Origin: Comamonadaceae bacterium UBA4962
Lineage (GTDB): Bacteria > Pseudomonadota > Gammaproteobacteria > Burkholderiales > Burkholderiaceae_C
DNA: 64,000 nt
Reading direction: 5' to 3'
Assembly (NCBI GenBank): GCA_002397315.1
Contig: DHAE01000018.1
Location: forward strand, 1 to 64,000
The notes below the pieces were generated by a model. It had not been told where the DNA came from. It did not search any database and worked only from the letters and a program-made list of their open reading frames with translations. The stretch's first letter is position 1, and every line of letters starts with the position of its first letter. Made by a program: the position numbers and the translations under genes. Positions 9,101 through 19,100 of the stretch are shown piece by piece.

Positions 9101-11495
9101 CCTGGTGCTGCCCGCCACGGTGGACGTCCGCGCCCCCCTGCAGGCCGCGCTGCGCGAGGCCCGCGAGCTGGTGCTGGGCGCGCAGGCGCACCAGGAGCTG
9201 CCCTTCGATCGCTTGATGGAAAGGCTGCGGCCGGAGCGTGGCTCGGGTGTGAATCCGCTGTTCCAGGTGATGCTGAACCACCTCGCGGAGGACGACCGGC
9301 TGCTGCAGGCGGTGCCGGGGCTGGCCGTGCGGGCCGAGCCGCTGCAGGGTCCGCAGGCGCAGTTCGAAATGGTGCTGGAAGCGCGCGAACGCGCGGACGG
9401 TGCGCTGTCGCTCGGCTGGGTGTTCGCGCAGGAACTGTTCGAGCCCGCCACCATCGAGCGGCTGTCCGGCCATTTCCTGTCCGTGCTGGCGGCGATGGCG
9501 GAACGGCCGGAGCAGCCCGCGGGCGAGGTCGAACTGCGGCTGCCTGCCGAGCGCGCGCAGATCGATGGCTGGAGCCGCAATGCGCACCGCGAAAACCCGG
9601 CGGTGCCGGTGTTCCAGCAACTGGAGGCGCATGCCGCGCGCCAGCCGCAGGCGACGGCGCTGCTGTTCGGCGGCGTTGCCATCGGCTATGCGGAGCTGAA
9701 CGCGCGCGCCAACCGCCTCGCGCACCATTTGCTGCGCGCAGGGCTGCGGCCGCAGTCGATCGTGGGCATCTGCATGGAGCGCTCGGTGGAGATGGTCGTA
9801 GCAATGCTCGCGGCGATGAAGGCCGGGGGCGCCTACCTGCCGCTGGACCCGGAGCTGCCCGCCGGCCGGCTTGGCGACATGCTGGCGCACAGCGGTGCCG
9901 GGTGGGTGCTGTCGCATGCGGCAACTGCCGGGCGGGTGCCCGCGCTGCCGGGCGTGCGGACGATCGATGTGGAGGGCCTGCGGCTCCGGGAAGAGGGCGG
10001 GCCCGGCGATGCGCAGAACCCCGGCATCGCCGTGCACGGTGAGCAGCTCGCCTACGTCATCTACACCTCGGGCTCCACGGGGCGGCCGAAGGGCGTGGCC
10101 GTGCGCCATGCCGCGCTGCACACCTGCATGGCCTGGATGCAGTCCACCTACGGCCTGGCCACGTCCGACACGGTGCTGCACAAGGCACCGTTCGGTTTCG
10201 ACGTGTCGTGCTGGGAGATCTTCTGGCCGCTCACGACGGGCGCGCGCCTGCTGGTGGCGCCGCCGGGAGCGCACCGCGATCCGGAGCGCATCGTGCAGCT
10301 GATCGAGCGCCACCAGGTCACCACGCTGAACTTCGTGCCCTCGATGCTGCGGGCCTTCCTGGACCATCCCGGCATCGAGCACCGCACGCGGCTGCGGCAC
10401 GTGATCTGCGGCGGCGAGGCGATGCCCGAGGCCCTGCAGCGCGAGGCATTGCGCCGCCTGCCGGGCGCCACGCTGCAGAACCTCTACGGGCCCACGGAAA
10501 CGACGATCCACGTCACCCGCTGGACCTGCCGCGACGAGGCCGGGCCGGTGCCGATCGGCCGCCCCATCAGCGCGACCGAGGCCTGGGTGCTCGATGCCGA
10601 GCTGCAGCCGGTGCCGCAAGGCGTGGCCGGCGAGCTCTACATCGGCGGCGAGCTGCTGGCGCGCGGCTACCTCGGCCAGCCGGGGCTGACGGCGGAGCGC
10701 TTCGTGGCGCATCCGCTGGCGGCGGGCGCGCGCCTCTACCGCACCGGCGACTGGGTGCGCTGGAACGCCGAGGGGCAGATCGAGTACCTCGGGCGTATCG
10801 ATCACCAGGTGAAGCTGCGCGGCCTGCGCATCGAACTGGGTGAGATCGAAGCGGCGCTGCGCGCGCAGCCTGGCGTGAAGGATGCGGTGGCCGTGGTGCG
10901 CGGCGCGGCCGGTGCCGAATCGCTGGTGGCCTATGTGGCCCCTGCGGCGCCTGGGGCCGGGGGACTTGGCGCGGACGTGGCCGGGCTGCGCGCGGCCCTG
11001 GCGGAGCGCCTGCCGGGCTATATGGTGCCGCGGGCGATCGTGGCGATGGAGGCCTTGCCGCTCAATGCCAACGGCAAGGTGGACCGGGCCGCGCTGCCCG
11101 AGCCCGTGACGGGCTCCCGCCAAGGCACCGCGCCCGCCGCGCCGCAGGGCAGCACGGCACACCGGTTGGCGGCACTGTGGAGCGAACTGCTGGGCGTGCC
11201 TTCCGTGGGCCTGCAGGACAATTTCTTCGACCTGGGCGGCCACTCGCTGCTGCTGGTGCGTTCGCACCGGCGGCTGGAGGACGAATGGGGCTGCCGGCTC
11301 GCGCTGGTGGATTTGTTCCAGCATCCCACGGTGGAATCGCTCGCGCGCCGCATCGACCAGGCCGCGGCCATTGCGGAGGGCGATGGCGTGCAGGCGCCGC
11401 CCCGTCCCGCCGCGCAGCCATCGGACGACCGTGCACGCCAGCAACGTGCGGCGCTGCTGCAGCGCCGCGCCCAGCTCCAAGGAGCCCGCGAATGA
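6111..11495 (+). CDS. NRPS 1: FAAL-ACP-C-A-PCP loading and first elongation
   Basis: A 1794-residue protein. Residues 1 to about 590 are a fatty acyl-AMP ligase (YTSGSTGDPKG at 184; WAPLFHDMGLIGG is typical of FAALs). An ACP follows with Ser640 in GGNSL, then a condensation domain with HHILSDG at 838, an A domain (YTSGSTGRPKG at 1318) and a PCP (Ser1712 in GGHSL). The FAAL should activate a free fatty acid and load it on the ACP, so the C domain is a lipo-initiation type. I read the A-domain code as DVWNIGLIHK, the same as in NRPS 4. It is near threonine codes, but the locus context suggests an N5-acyl-N5-hydroxyornithine; this is unproven. The start at 6111 has AGGAG five bases upstream. The stop overlaps the PKS start (ATGA). 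Confidence 0.95.
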   Translation: MHDLPTPFRPLQTGVRPRPVRPAHFVERLRTLVESRPDAPWLTVVDEVAGVRREVALTYAEFARRVHALAARLQQQFVPGDRALVLQDNDEHYAVSMLACFHCGVVAVPVFPPESQRPQHLARLQGIARDCGAACVLTTGPWEALVRTGFPGLEVIAGDAVDLALAPAWQPHAPADGDLAFLQYTSGSTGDPKGVMVTHGNLVANERAIQEGMEVGPADCFVTWAPLFHDMGLIGGLLQPLYSGASLVLVSPRYFLERPARWLELVSRYRGTVSGGPDFAYRLCVERVSGSQALGLDLSRWRVAYSGAEPVRADTMAAFTERFAAQGFAAGAVHACYGLAEATLYVTGVRPGSGLWARHFSAQALAVGAATPGDAGDGTALVGCGSPASGHAVQIMDVASLAPADAGCVGEIWASGPSVAAGYWGKPEATAATFVEHGGRRWLRTGDLGFLHGGQLVVTGRTKDLIILRGHNVYPQDVERAIEAEVEAVRKGRVAVFAVQGAQGEGIGAAVEVSRGMQKSVPPRALVEALSAAVSEAVGEPLSAVLLLQPGTLPKTTSGKLQRSACRVAWTERTADAYAIYEWGGFVRGGQEAAAPSRGAPDALDGLESAVAAIWQDVLRTGAQPPLARDDHFFVLGGNSLAATQAAARIAQRFGVAFAPRVLFDHPRLGACAQALREALAAGNGAAPSAVEPLPQALRGAPRPLSHAQARQWFLWKLAPQDAAYHVGAALWLDGPLDAAAAQAALQDVVHRQASLRTVFREGADGVPCQQVLDALQALALDVADLGRTACAERVDAVRDRLDGLQARPFDLAGGGVPWRAALLRVDDRTHVLAVVMHHILSDGASMQRWAAEWLEAYGARRQGLAARGVPALQYIDYAAWAQARLDAGEEARQWAWWQERLAGWNASPCDVRPDHPRPARARYTARRHAVEVPAEVVQGLHALRAREGATPFMVLLAALQVLLSRYTGQPRVRVGAAVAQRGVPGVEGLIGLFVNTLVLPATVDVRAPLQAALREARELVLGAQAHQELPFDRLMERLRPERGSGVNPLFQVMLNHLAEDDRLLQAVPGLAVRAEPLQGPQAQFEMVLEARERADGALSLGWVFAQELFEPATIERLSGHFLSVLAAMAERPEQPAGEVELRLPAERAQIDGWSRNAHRENPAVPVFQQLEAHAARQPQATALLFGGVAIGYAELNARANRLAHHLLRAGLRPQSIVGICMERSVEMVVAMLAAMKAGGAYLPLDPELPAGRLGDMLAHSGAGWVLSHAATAGRVPALPGVRTIDVEGLRLREEGGPGDAQNPGIAVHGEQLAYVIYTSGSTGRPKGVAVRHAALHTCMAWMQSTYGLATSDTVLHKAPFGFDVSCWEIFWPLTTGARLLVAPPGAHRDPERIVQLIERHQVTTLNFVPSMLRAFLDHPGIEHRTRLRHVICGGEAMPEALQREALRRLPGATLQNLYGPTETTIHVTRWTCRDEAGPVPIGRPISATEAWVLDAELQPVPQGVAGELYIGGELLARGYLGQPGLTAERFVAHPLAAGARLYRTGDWVRWNAEGQIEYLGRIDHQVKLRGLRIELGEIEAALRAQPGVKDAVAVVRGAAGAESLVAYVAPAAPGAGGLGADVAGLRAALAERLPGYMVPRAIVAMEALPLNANGKVDRAALPEPVTGSRQGTAPAAPQGSTAHRLAALWSELLGVPSVGLQDNFFDLGGHSLLLVRSHRRLEDEWGCRLALVDLFQHPTVESLARRIDQAAAIAEGDGVQAPPRPAAQPSDDRARQQRAALLQRRAQLQGARE

Positions 11496-14400
11496 ACGCG
11501 CCCCTCGATCCGTCCCTCGTCGCTCCACAGGCCCCGAGCGGCCTGGAGATCGCGATCGTCGGCATGGCGGGGCGCTTTCCCGGCGCGCCGGATGTCGACA
11601 CCTTCTGGCAGCGCATCCGCGACGGCGTGGAATCGGTGAAGACCTATTCGGATGCGGAGCTCGAAGCCCTGGGCGTGCCCGAAGCGCTGCGCAGCGACCC
11701 GGACTACGTGAAGGCCGGCGTGCCGCTCGACGGGCACGACCTGTTCGACGCGGAGTTCTTCGGCTTCACGCCGCGCGAGGCGGAGCAGCTCGACCCGCAG
11801 CAGCGGCTGTTCCTGGAGAGCGCCTGGACGTGCCTGGAGCATGCCGGCTGCGATCCGGCGCAGTGGACGGGCAAGGTCGGCGTGGTTGCGGGCGAGGGCC
11901 CCGGCGTGTACCTGATGCGCCATCTGCTGCCCTCCGCCGGGCTCGACGCCGGCTCGGGCATCGCCGACGTGCTGGGCCTGATGGGCGCCAACGCGCCCAG
12001 CTCGCTGTGCGCCCGCGTGGCCTACAAGCTGGACCTGCGCGGCCCGGCGGTGAGCGTGCAGACGGCCTGCTCCACGTCGCTGATGGCGGTGCACATGGCC
12101 TGCCAGTCGCTGCTGGGCCACGAGTGCGACATGGCGCTGGCGGGCGGCGTGTGGCTGAACCTGCTGCAGCAGGGCGGCTACCGCCATCAGGCCGGCGCGA
12201 TCCTGTCGCCCGACGGGCACTGCCGCGCGTTCGATGCCGACGCGGCGGGCACGGTGATCGGCAGCGGCGTGGGCGTGGTCGCGCTCAAGCGGCTGGAGGA
12301 TGCGCTGCGCGATGGCGACACGGTGCATGCCGTCATCAAGGGCAGCGCGGCCAATAACGACGGTGCGGCCAAGGTCGGCTTCACCGCACCCAGCGTGGAC
12401 GGGCAGGCCGACGTGATCCGCACGGCGCAGCTCATCGCGGGCGTATCGGCGGACACGATCGGCTACGTGGAGGCGCACGGCACCGGCACGGCCCTGGGCG
12501 ATCCCATCGAGATCGCCGCGCTCACGCAGGCGTTCCGGGCGGACACCCAGCGCCGCGGCTTCTGCGCGGTCGGCTCCGCCAAGACCAATATCGGCCACCT
12601 GGATGCGGCCGCGGGCGTGGCGGGGCTCATCAAGGCCGCCATGGCGCTGAAGCACGCGGTGCTGCCGCCCAGCCTGCACTGCCGGCAGCCGAATCCGCGC
12701 ATCGATTTCGCGGCCAGCCCGTTCTACGTGAACACGGAGACTGCTCCCTGGCCGCGGGGTGCGTTTCCTCGGCGCGCGGGCGTGAGTTCGTTCGGTATCG
12801 GGGGCACGAACGTGCACGTGGTGTTGGAGGAGGCCTCCGCGTCACTGGCGACCGCCGGCGAAGGTCCGCGGGACCTGGCCGGCCCCGCGATGCAAGGCGG
12901 GGCAGAACAGGACTGGGAGGTGCTGCCGCTGTCCGCGCGGTCCGAGGCCGCGCTGCAGGTGCAACGCCAGCAACTGGCCCTGCATCTGCGCGGCGCGCCG
13001 GAGCCGCTCGCGGACGTCGCCCACACGCTGCAGTGCGGCCGCCGGGCGTGGTCCTGGCGGACGGCCGTGGCGGCGCACGAAGCCGGCCTGGCGGCGCAGC
13101 GGCTGGAAGCTCCGCTGCCCGCGCCGGTGCATGTGGCCGCAGAGGTGCCCGACGTGGTGTTCCTGTTCCCCGGGTCGGGTGCGCAGCATGTCGGCATGGC
13201 GCAGGCGCTCGACCGCCGCAGCGCGGTGTTCCGGCAGGCGCTGGATGCATGCGCCGAAGTGCTGCGGCAGGAAACGGGGGCGGACCTGCGGGCGCTGATC
13301 CATCCGATGCCGGGGCAGGAGACGGATGCCGCCGAACGGCTCACCCGCGTCGAATGGATGCAGCCCGCGCTGTTCGCCGTGGAGTACGCGATCGCGCAAT
13401 GGTGGATGTCGTGCGGCGTGCGGCCCGCGCTGATGCTGGGCCACAGCCTGGGCGAATACGTGGCGGCCTGCCTGGCGGGCGTGTTCTCGCCCGAGGACGC
13501 GATGCGCATCGTGATCTGGCGCAGCCGGCTCATGGCGGACCTGCCCGAAGGCGCGATGACGGCGGTGCCGCTGCCCGAGCCGGAGATCGCGCCGCTGCTG
13601 GCGCTCGGCTGCGACCTGGCCGCTGTGAACGGCGACGGGCTCTGCGTGCTGTCCGGCCCTCCTGCGGCCGTCGGCGCGGCGGAGGAGGCGCTGCGCGCAC
13701 AGGGCCATGCACCGCGCCGGCTGCACGTCGCCGTGCCCATGCATTCGCGCGGGGTCGAGCCGATCGTGCAAGAGCTGGAGCGGCGCGTCGCCACCGTGCC
13801 GCGCCATGCGCCGCGCATTCCTTTCCTCTCGAACATCACCGGCCGCCCGATCACGGCGGAGGAGGCCATGAGCCCGGCGTATTGGAGCCGCCATCTGCGC
13901 AGCACCGTGCGCTTCCGCGAAGGGCTGGACGCGGTGTTCGCGCAGCCCGGCCGCGTGGTGCTGGAGGCGGGGCCCGGCGAATCCATGGCGGGCCTGGCGC
14001 GGCGGCATGCGCAGGCGGCGTCGGCCGCCGGCATCTGGGCCAGCCTGGCCCATCCGCAGCAGCGCGACCGCGACGGACAGTGCATCGCGCAGGCCCTGGC
14101 GGGGCTGTGGATGGCAGGGGTGGCTATCGACTGGCCCGCCACGCGGGACGGTGCGCGCCGCCGACGCGTGCCCTTGCCCACCTATCCCTTCCAGCGGCAG
14201 CGCTTCTGGGTGGAAGCTGGTGCGCTGGCGCACCAGCGCGAGAAACTGCCCGCATCGCCGCAGAGCATCTACTACCTGCCCGTGTGGCAACGCAGCGCTG
14301 CGGCGCCGCAGGCGGCCGGGCCTGGCCCGGGCGATACCGTGCTGCTGCTCGGCGGTACGGGGCTGCCTCTGGCGGAACGCCTTGCGCAGCACCTGTCCGC

Positions 14401-16114
14401 ACGCGGCGCGCAGGTCGTACAGGTAAGGGAGGCCGACACCTTCCGCCGCGATGGCGAGCAGGCCTTCGCGCTGCGGCCGGACGAGCGCGCCGACCATGCA
14501 GCGCTGTGGCGCGAGGTCGGGCCCGTCTCGCAGGCCTTCCACTTCTGGGGGGTGGGCGATGCGCGCGGCGCCGCCGAGGGGGCCGCCTGGGAGCGCGGCT
14601 ATTTCAGCCTGATGGCGATGGCCCAGGGGCATGACGATGCGGGCCGGAGCGAACCGCTGTCGCTCACGGTGGTGATCGACCGCGCGGAAGAGGTGGCGGG
14701 CAGCGAACCGCTGGAGCCCGGCAAGGCGGCGGTGGCCGCCCTGGCGCGCGTCGTCGGGCAGGAGATGCCCCGCATCGCCTGCCGCGTGGTGGACGTGCTC
14801 GTGCCGAATGCAGGAAGCATCGCCGAGGCGCACCTGGCCGAGGCGCTGGTGGATGAGCCGGGCCGCCCGCAGGACGGTTTCTGCGTGGCCTGGCGCGGTG
14901 CGCAGCGCTGGGTGAAAACCTGGGAGCCGGCCCCGCCGCCTGCCGCCTGCGCACAGCGCCTGCGTCAGGGCAGCGTGGTGCTGATCACGGGAGGGCTCGG
15001 TGGCGTGGGCCTGGCCCTGGCGCGGCACCTGGGCCGGCGCCATGGCGCGCGGCTGGTGCTGCTGGGGCGCACGCCGCTGCCGCCGCGCGATGCGTGGGAC
15101 GGCCTGCTCGCGCGGCCCGACCTGCCTGCCGCGCAGCGCCGCAGGCTGCTGCAGTTGCAGGCCATGGATGCGGATGGCGTGGAATGGATGGCCGTGGCGG
15201 CCGACGCCACCGACCCCGCGCAGTGGCGTGGTGCGCTGCAGGCCGTGCATGCACGCTTCGGCGGTGTGAACGGGGTGGTGCATGCCGTGATGGAGCCCGG
15301 CGGCGGCATGCTGGCCACCCGCACACGGGCCGAAGTGCAGGCCGCCTTCGCACCGAAACTGCAGGGCACGCGGGCGATGCTGGAAGCCCTGCGCGGCGAG
15401 CCGCTGGACTTCATGCTGCTGTGCTCTTCCGTCGCGAGCTGCGTCGGCGGGCTGGGCCGCAGCGACTATGCCGCGGCGAACGCCTGGCTGGACGCTTTCG
15501 CCATCGCCTGCCGGCGCGAGTACCCGTGGCCGGTGTTCTCGGTCGGCTGGGATGCGTGGCGGGATGTGGGCATAGGCGCGGACATGGATGTGCCCGAGGG
15601 CATGGGCCTGGACGCGCGCACGGGCACCGAGGTGTTCGACCGCATCGTCGACGGCCCGGCGCAGCCGCACACGGTGGTGTCGGTCACGCCGCTCGCGCAG
15701 CGGCTGCATGCGCTGGACCGGCTGGTGGACGCGCTGGAGGTCGCGCCGCAGTCGCCATCACCCGTGCAGGGCGCCACGCATGCGCGGCCGGTGCTGTCCA
15801 CCCCCTACCGCGCGCCGGAGGGCGAGCTGGAAGCGCACCTGGCATCGCTGTGGACCGAAGCCCTGGGCATCGGCGGCATCGGTGCCGACGACAACCTCTT
15901 CGAGCTGGGCGGCGACTCGCTGCTGGCGATCCGCCTGCTGGCGCGCGTGCGCAAGGCCTACGGCGTGGACATCCACCCGGCCACGTTCTTCAAGGCGCCG
16001 AGCGTCGCCGACCTGGCGCAGCACGTGGAGCTGCGGCTGATCGAGGACATCGAGCGCGACGCGGCAGCTACGGGCGCCGCCATTCCTTCTTCCGTTTCCC
16101 TGCAGGCCGATTGA
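11492..16114 (+). CDS. Type I PKS module KS-AT-KR-ACP
   Basis: A 1540-residue polyketide synthase module. KS: Cys193 in TACSTSL, His329 in EAHGTG, His369 in NIGHLD. AT: Ser652 in GHSLGE; the substrate motif reads VPMHS where malonyl enzymes usually have HAFH and methylmalonyl enzymes YASH, so the extender is uncertain. KR: TGGLGGVG at about 1166 with catalytic Tyr1326 in DYAAAN. ACP: Ser1476 in GGDSL. No dehydratase, enoyl reductase or methyltransferase domain is visible, so one two-carbon extension reduced to a beta-hydroxy acid is expected on the amino acid added by NRPS 1. Its start overlaps the NRPS 1 stop by 4 nt, and NRPS 2 starts 1 nt after its stop. Confidence 0.95.
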   Translation: MNAPLDPSLVAPQAPSGLEIAIVGMAGRFPGAPDVDTFWQRIRDGVESVKTYSDAELEALGVPEALRSDPDYVKAGVPLDGHDLFDAEFFGFTPREAEQLDPQQRLFLESAWTCLEHAGCDPAQWTGKVGVVAGEGPGVYLMRHLLPSAGLDAGSGIADVLGLMGANAPSSLCARVAYKLDLRGPAVSVQTACSTSLMAVHMACQSLLGHECDMALAGGVWLNLLQQGGYRHQAGAILSPDGHCRAFDADAAGTVIGSGVGVVALKRLEDALRDGDTVHAVIKGSAANNDGAAKVGFTAPSVDGQADVIRTAQLIAGVSADTIGYVEAHGTGTALGDPIEIAALTQAFRADTQRRGFCAVGSAKTNIGHLDAAAGVAGLIKAAMALKHAVLPPSLHCRQPNPRIDFAASPFYVNTETAPWPRGAFPRRAGVSSFGIGGTNVHVVLEEASASLATAGEGPRDLAGPAMQGGAEQDWEVLPLSARSEAALQVQRQQLALHLRGAPEPLADVAHTLQCGRRAWSWRTAVAAHEAGLAAQRLEAPLPAPVHVAAEVPDVVFLFPGSGAQHVGMAQALDRRSAVFRQALDACAEVLRQETGADLRALIHPMPGQETDAAERLTRVEWMQPALFAVEYAIAQWWMSCGVRPALMLGHSLGEYVAACLAGVFSPEDAMRIVIWRSRLMADLPEGAMTAVPLPEPEIAPLLALGCDLAAVNGDGLCVLSGPPAAVGAAEEALRAQGHAPRRLHVAVPMHSRGVEPIVQELERRVATVPRHAPRIPFLSNITGRPITAEEAMSPAYWSRHLRSTVRFREGLDAVFAQPGRVVLEAGPGESMAGLARRHAQAASAAGIWASLAHPQQRDRDGQCIAQALAGLWMAGVAIDWPATRDGARRRRVPLPTYPFQRQRFWVEAGALAHQREKLPASPQSIYYLPVWQRSAAAPQAAGPGPGDTVLLLGGTGLPLAERLAQHLSARGAQVVQVREADTFRRDGEQAFALRPDERADHAALWREVGPVSQAFHFWGVGDARGAAEGAAWERGYFSLMAMAQGHDDAGRSEPLSLTVVIDRAEEVAGSEPLEPGKAAVAALARVVGQEMPRIACRVVDVLVPNAGSIAEAHLAEALVDEPGRPQDGFCVAWRGAQRWVKTWEPAPPPAACAQRLRQGSVVLITGGLGGVGLALARHLGRRHGARLVLLGRTPLPPRDAWDGLLARPDLPAAQRRRLLQLQAMDADGVEWMAVAADATDPAQWRGALQAVHARFGGVNGVVHAVMEPGGGMLATRTRAEVQAAFAPKLQGTRAMLEALRGEPLDFMLLCSSVASCVGGLGRSDYAAANAWLDAFAIACRREYPWPVFSVGWDAWRDVGIGADMDVPEGMGLDARTGTEVFDRIVDGPAQPHTVVSVTPLAQRLHALDRLVDALEVAPQSPSPVQGATHARPVLSTPYRAPEGELEAHLASLWTEALGIGGIGADDNLFELGGDSLLAIRLLARVRKAYGVDIHPATFFKAPSVADLAQHVELRLIEDIERDAAATGAAIPSSVSLQAD

Positions 16115-16115
16115 C

Positions 16116-19100
16116 ATGAGCGACAGCCCCCATCTTTCCGAGCGCCGCGCGCGCCTGTCCCCCGAACAGCAGGCCCTGCTGCGCCAGCGGCTGCGCGGGC
16201 AGCCCTCCGCCTCCGATTCGCTGCCACGCAGCGGTGTGGCGGAGGGCGCCCAGGCACCGATGTCCTGGGCCCAGCAGGGCCAGTGGTTCCTCTGGCGCAT
16301 GGAGCCCGGCAACACCGCCTACCACGTGGGGGGCGCACTGGACTTCGACGGGCCGCTGGATGCCGCTGCCCTGCATGCGGCGCTGCAGGCCCTGGTACGG
16401 CGCCACGCGGGCCTGCGCACGGTCTTCGGCGAAGGTGACGACGGCACGCCCTGGCAGCGGGTGGAGCCTGCGCGGGACATCCCGCTGCCCTGCACCGATC
16501 TCTCGGCGCTCGCGCCGGCCGAGCGCGAGGCCCGGCTGGAGGCGCTGGCGCGCGACGTGTGCGCGACGCCGTTCGATCTGCGCCGCGGCCCGCTGCTGCG
16601 CTGCGCACTCGCGCGGCAGGGCCCGCAGTGGCACCGCCTGCTGTTCATGGTGCACCACATCGCCTCCGACGCCTGGACGGTGGAGCGCATCCTCGACGAG
16701 TGGGCGCGCGGCTATGCCGATGCGCTGCAGGGCCGCGCGCCGCTCGATTCCCCACCGGCGCTGCGCTACGTGGATTTCGCGGTCTGGCAGCGGCAGTGGC
16801 TGCAGGGGCCGGAAGCCGCGCGGCACCGGGATTACTGGAGGCGGCAGCTTGCGGAGGATGCCCCGGTATTGCGGATCGGACGGGGCACTGCCGTGGCGGC
16901 CTCCGCGCACGAAGCACCGGCGCGGGAATCCCTGGCGGCGCAGCACCTGCTCGATGTACCCGCGCCGCTGGCCCAGGCCCTGCGCCAGCGCGCCCGCACG
17001 CACGGCACCACGCTCTTCTGCGTGCTGCTGGCGGCCTTCCATGCCGTGCTGTTCCGCCATGCCGGGCATGCGGTGCAGCGCGTCGGCGTGCCCGTGGCAG
17101 GGCGCAACCGGCCGGAGACCGCCGACGTGGCCGGCGTGTTCATCAACACGGTGGTGATGCAGGCGCGGATCGCGCCGCAGATGCCGCTCTCGGCGCTGCT
17201 CGCACAGGTGCACGCCACCGCGCTCGAAGCCCGTGAGCACGAAGACCTGCCGTTCGAGCATGTCGCCCAGGTGCTGCGGCCCGAGCGCGGCGCGGAAGGC
17301 AACGGGCTGTTCCAGTGCATGTTCAACCACCTGGGAGAAGGCGGCCGGCCATTGCAGGGCTGGCCGGGCTTGGCGGTGCGCCGCGTCGATCCGGGACTGC
17401 GCGCCGCACCCTTCGGGCTCACGCTGGAAACCATGGAAGACGCCGGAGGCGCGCTGCGCGCCGCCTTCCGCTACGACGCGGCACGGTTCAGCGCGCAGGC
17501 CATGGCGGACATCGCCGGCCACTACGGGCGCATGCTGGACGCGCTGGCCCACCATCCCGAGCAGCCGGTTGGCGAGGTCGCCATGCTGGCCGATGCGGAG
17601 CGCGAGCGTCTGCGGGCCTGGTCGGTGAATGGCGATCCCGCGGTGCCGGATCTGCCCGTGCACAGGATGTTCGAGCGCCAGGCGGCCCAGACGCCCGATG
17701 CGCCCGCCCTGGTGTGCGGCGACCGCGCCTGGACGTATGCGCAGCTCGATGCGCGCACGAACCGCCTGGCCGCTCGCCTGCGCGCCCACGGCGTGGGCCC
17801 GGAGACGCTGGTGGGCGTGGCGCTCGCCCGCGGCACGGACATGGTGGAGTCACTGCTCGCGGTGCTGAAGGCCGGCGGTGCCTACGTACCGCTCGATCCC
17901 GAACTGCCCGCGGACCGTATCGCCTACCTGCTCGGCGACAGCGCGCCCGCGCTGGTGCTGACCGATGCCGCCCACCGGGCCTGCCTGCCCGGGGCGATGG
18001 CACAGCCCGTGGTTCTGCTGCCGCTGGAGGAAGTGCCGGAGGGCGAGGGCGAGGGCGAGGGCGAGGGCGCGGCAGCCGCGCTCGCGCCCGTGGCCCTGCA
18101 CCGCGAACACCTGGCCTACGTGATCTACACCTCCGGCTCCACCGGCCGGCCCAAGGGCGCAGCCAACCGCCATGGTGCGCTGTCGAACCGGATCGCCTGG
18201 ATGCAGCGGGCCTACGGGCTCGGCCCGGGGGACACGGTGCTGCAGAAGACGCCCTTCGGCTTCGACGTGTCGGTCTGGGAATTCTTCTGGCCGCTGGCCG
18301 TGGGCGCGCGGCTGGCGGTGGCACCGCCCGGAGCACACCGCGAGCCCGCGCAACTGCAGGCGCTCATCCGCAGGCATGCGGTGACGACGCTGCACTTCGT
18401 GCCCTCCATGCTGCAGGCCCTGCTCGCGCAACTGGACGTGGCGGCCTGCGCCAGCCTGCGGCGCATCGTGTGCAGTGGAGAGGCCCTGCCCGCGGAGGCG
18501 CGCCGCCAGGTGCTGGAGCGGCTGCCCTGCGTGGCACTGCACAACCTCTACGGCCCGACCGAGGCCGCGATCGACGTCACGCACTGGACCTGCCATGCGG
18601 AGGAGCGCGGCCCCGTGCCCATCGGCCGGCCCATCGCCGGATTGCGCACCCATGTGCTCGATGCGGCGCTGCAGCCCGTGCCCGCAGGCGCGGCGGGCGA
18701 ACTCTTCCTGGGCGGCATCGGGCTCGCGCGCGGCTATGCCGGCCGCCCGGGCCTCACGGCGGAGCGCTTCGTGGCCGACCCGTTCGATACGGGCGCGCGG
18801 CTCTACCGCACGGGCGACCTCGTGCGCTGGCGCGAAGACGGCGCGCTGGAGTACCTGGGGCGGTTGGACCACCAGGTGAAGATCCGCGGCCAGCGCATCG
18901 AACTGGGCGAGATCGAGGCGCGCCTGCTGGCCTGCCCCGGCGTGCGCGAGGCCGTGGCGGTGGCCCTGCCGACCCCCGCGGGCATGGCGCTCGCGGCGTA
19001 CTGCAGCCCGCATGCGGGCGCCGACCTCGACGGCGACGCGCTGCGCGCGCGGCTCGCCAGCGAACTGCCCGAGGCCATGGTGCCCACGCGCATCGCGGTG

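Noticed and set aside
5994..11528. Very long minus-strand open frame (1844 codons) opposite NRPS 1, and similar ones opposite the other synthase genes
   Set aside because: Shadows of high-GC codon use. They are His/Arg/Gln-rich, lack domains and ribosome sites, and mirror real plus-strand domains.
11492..16114. Methyltransferase or dehydratase domain in the PKS
   Set aside because: The span between AT and KR is too short and shows no SAM-binding or DH motif.
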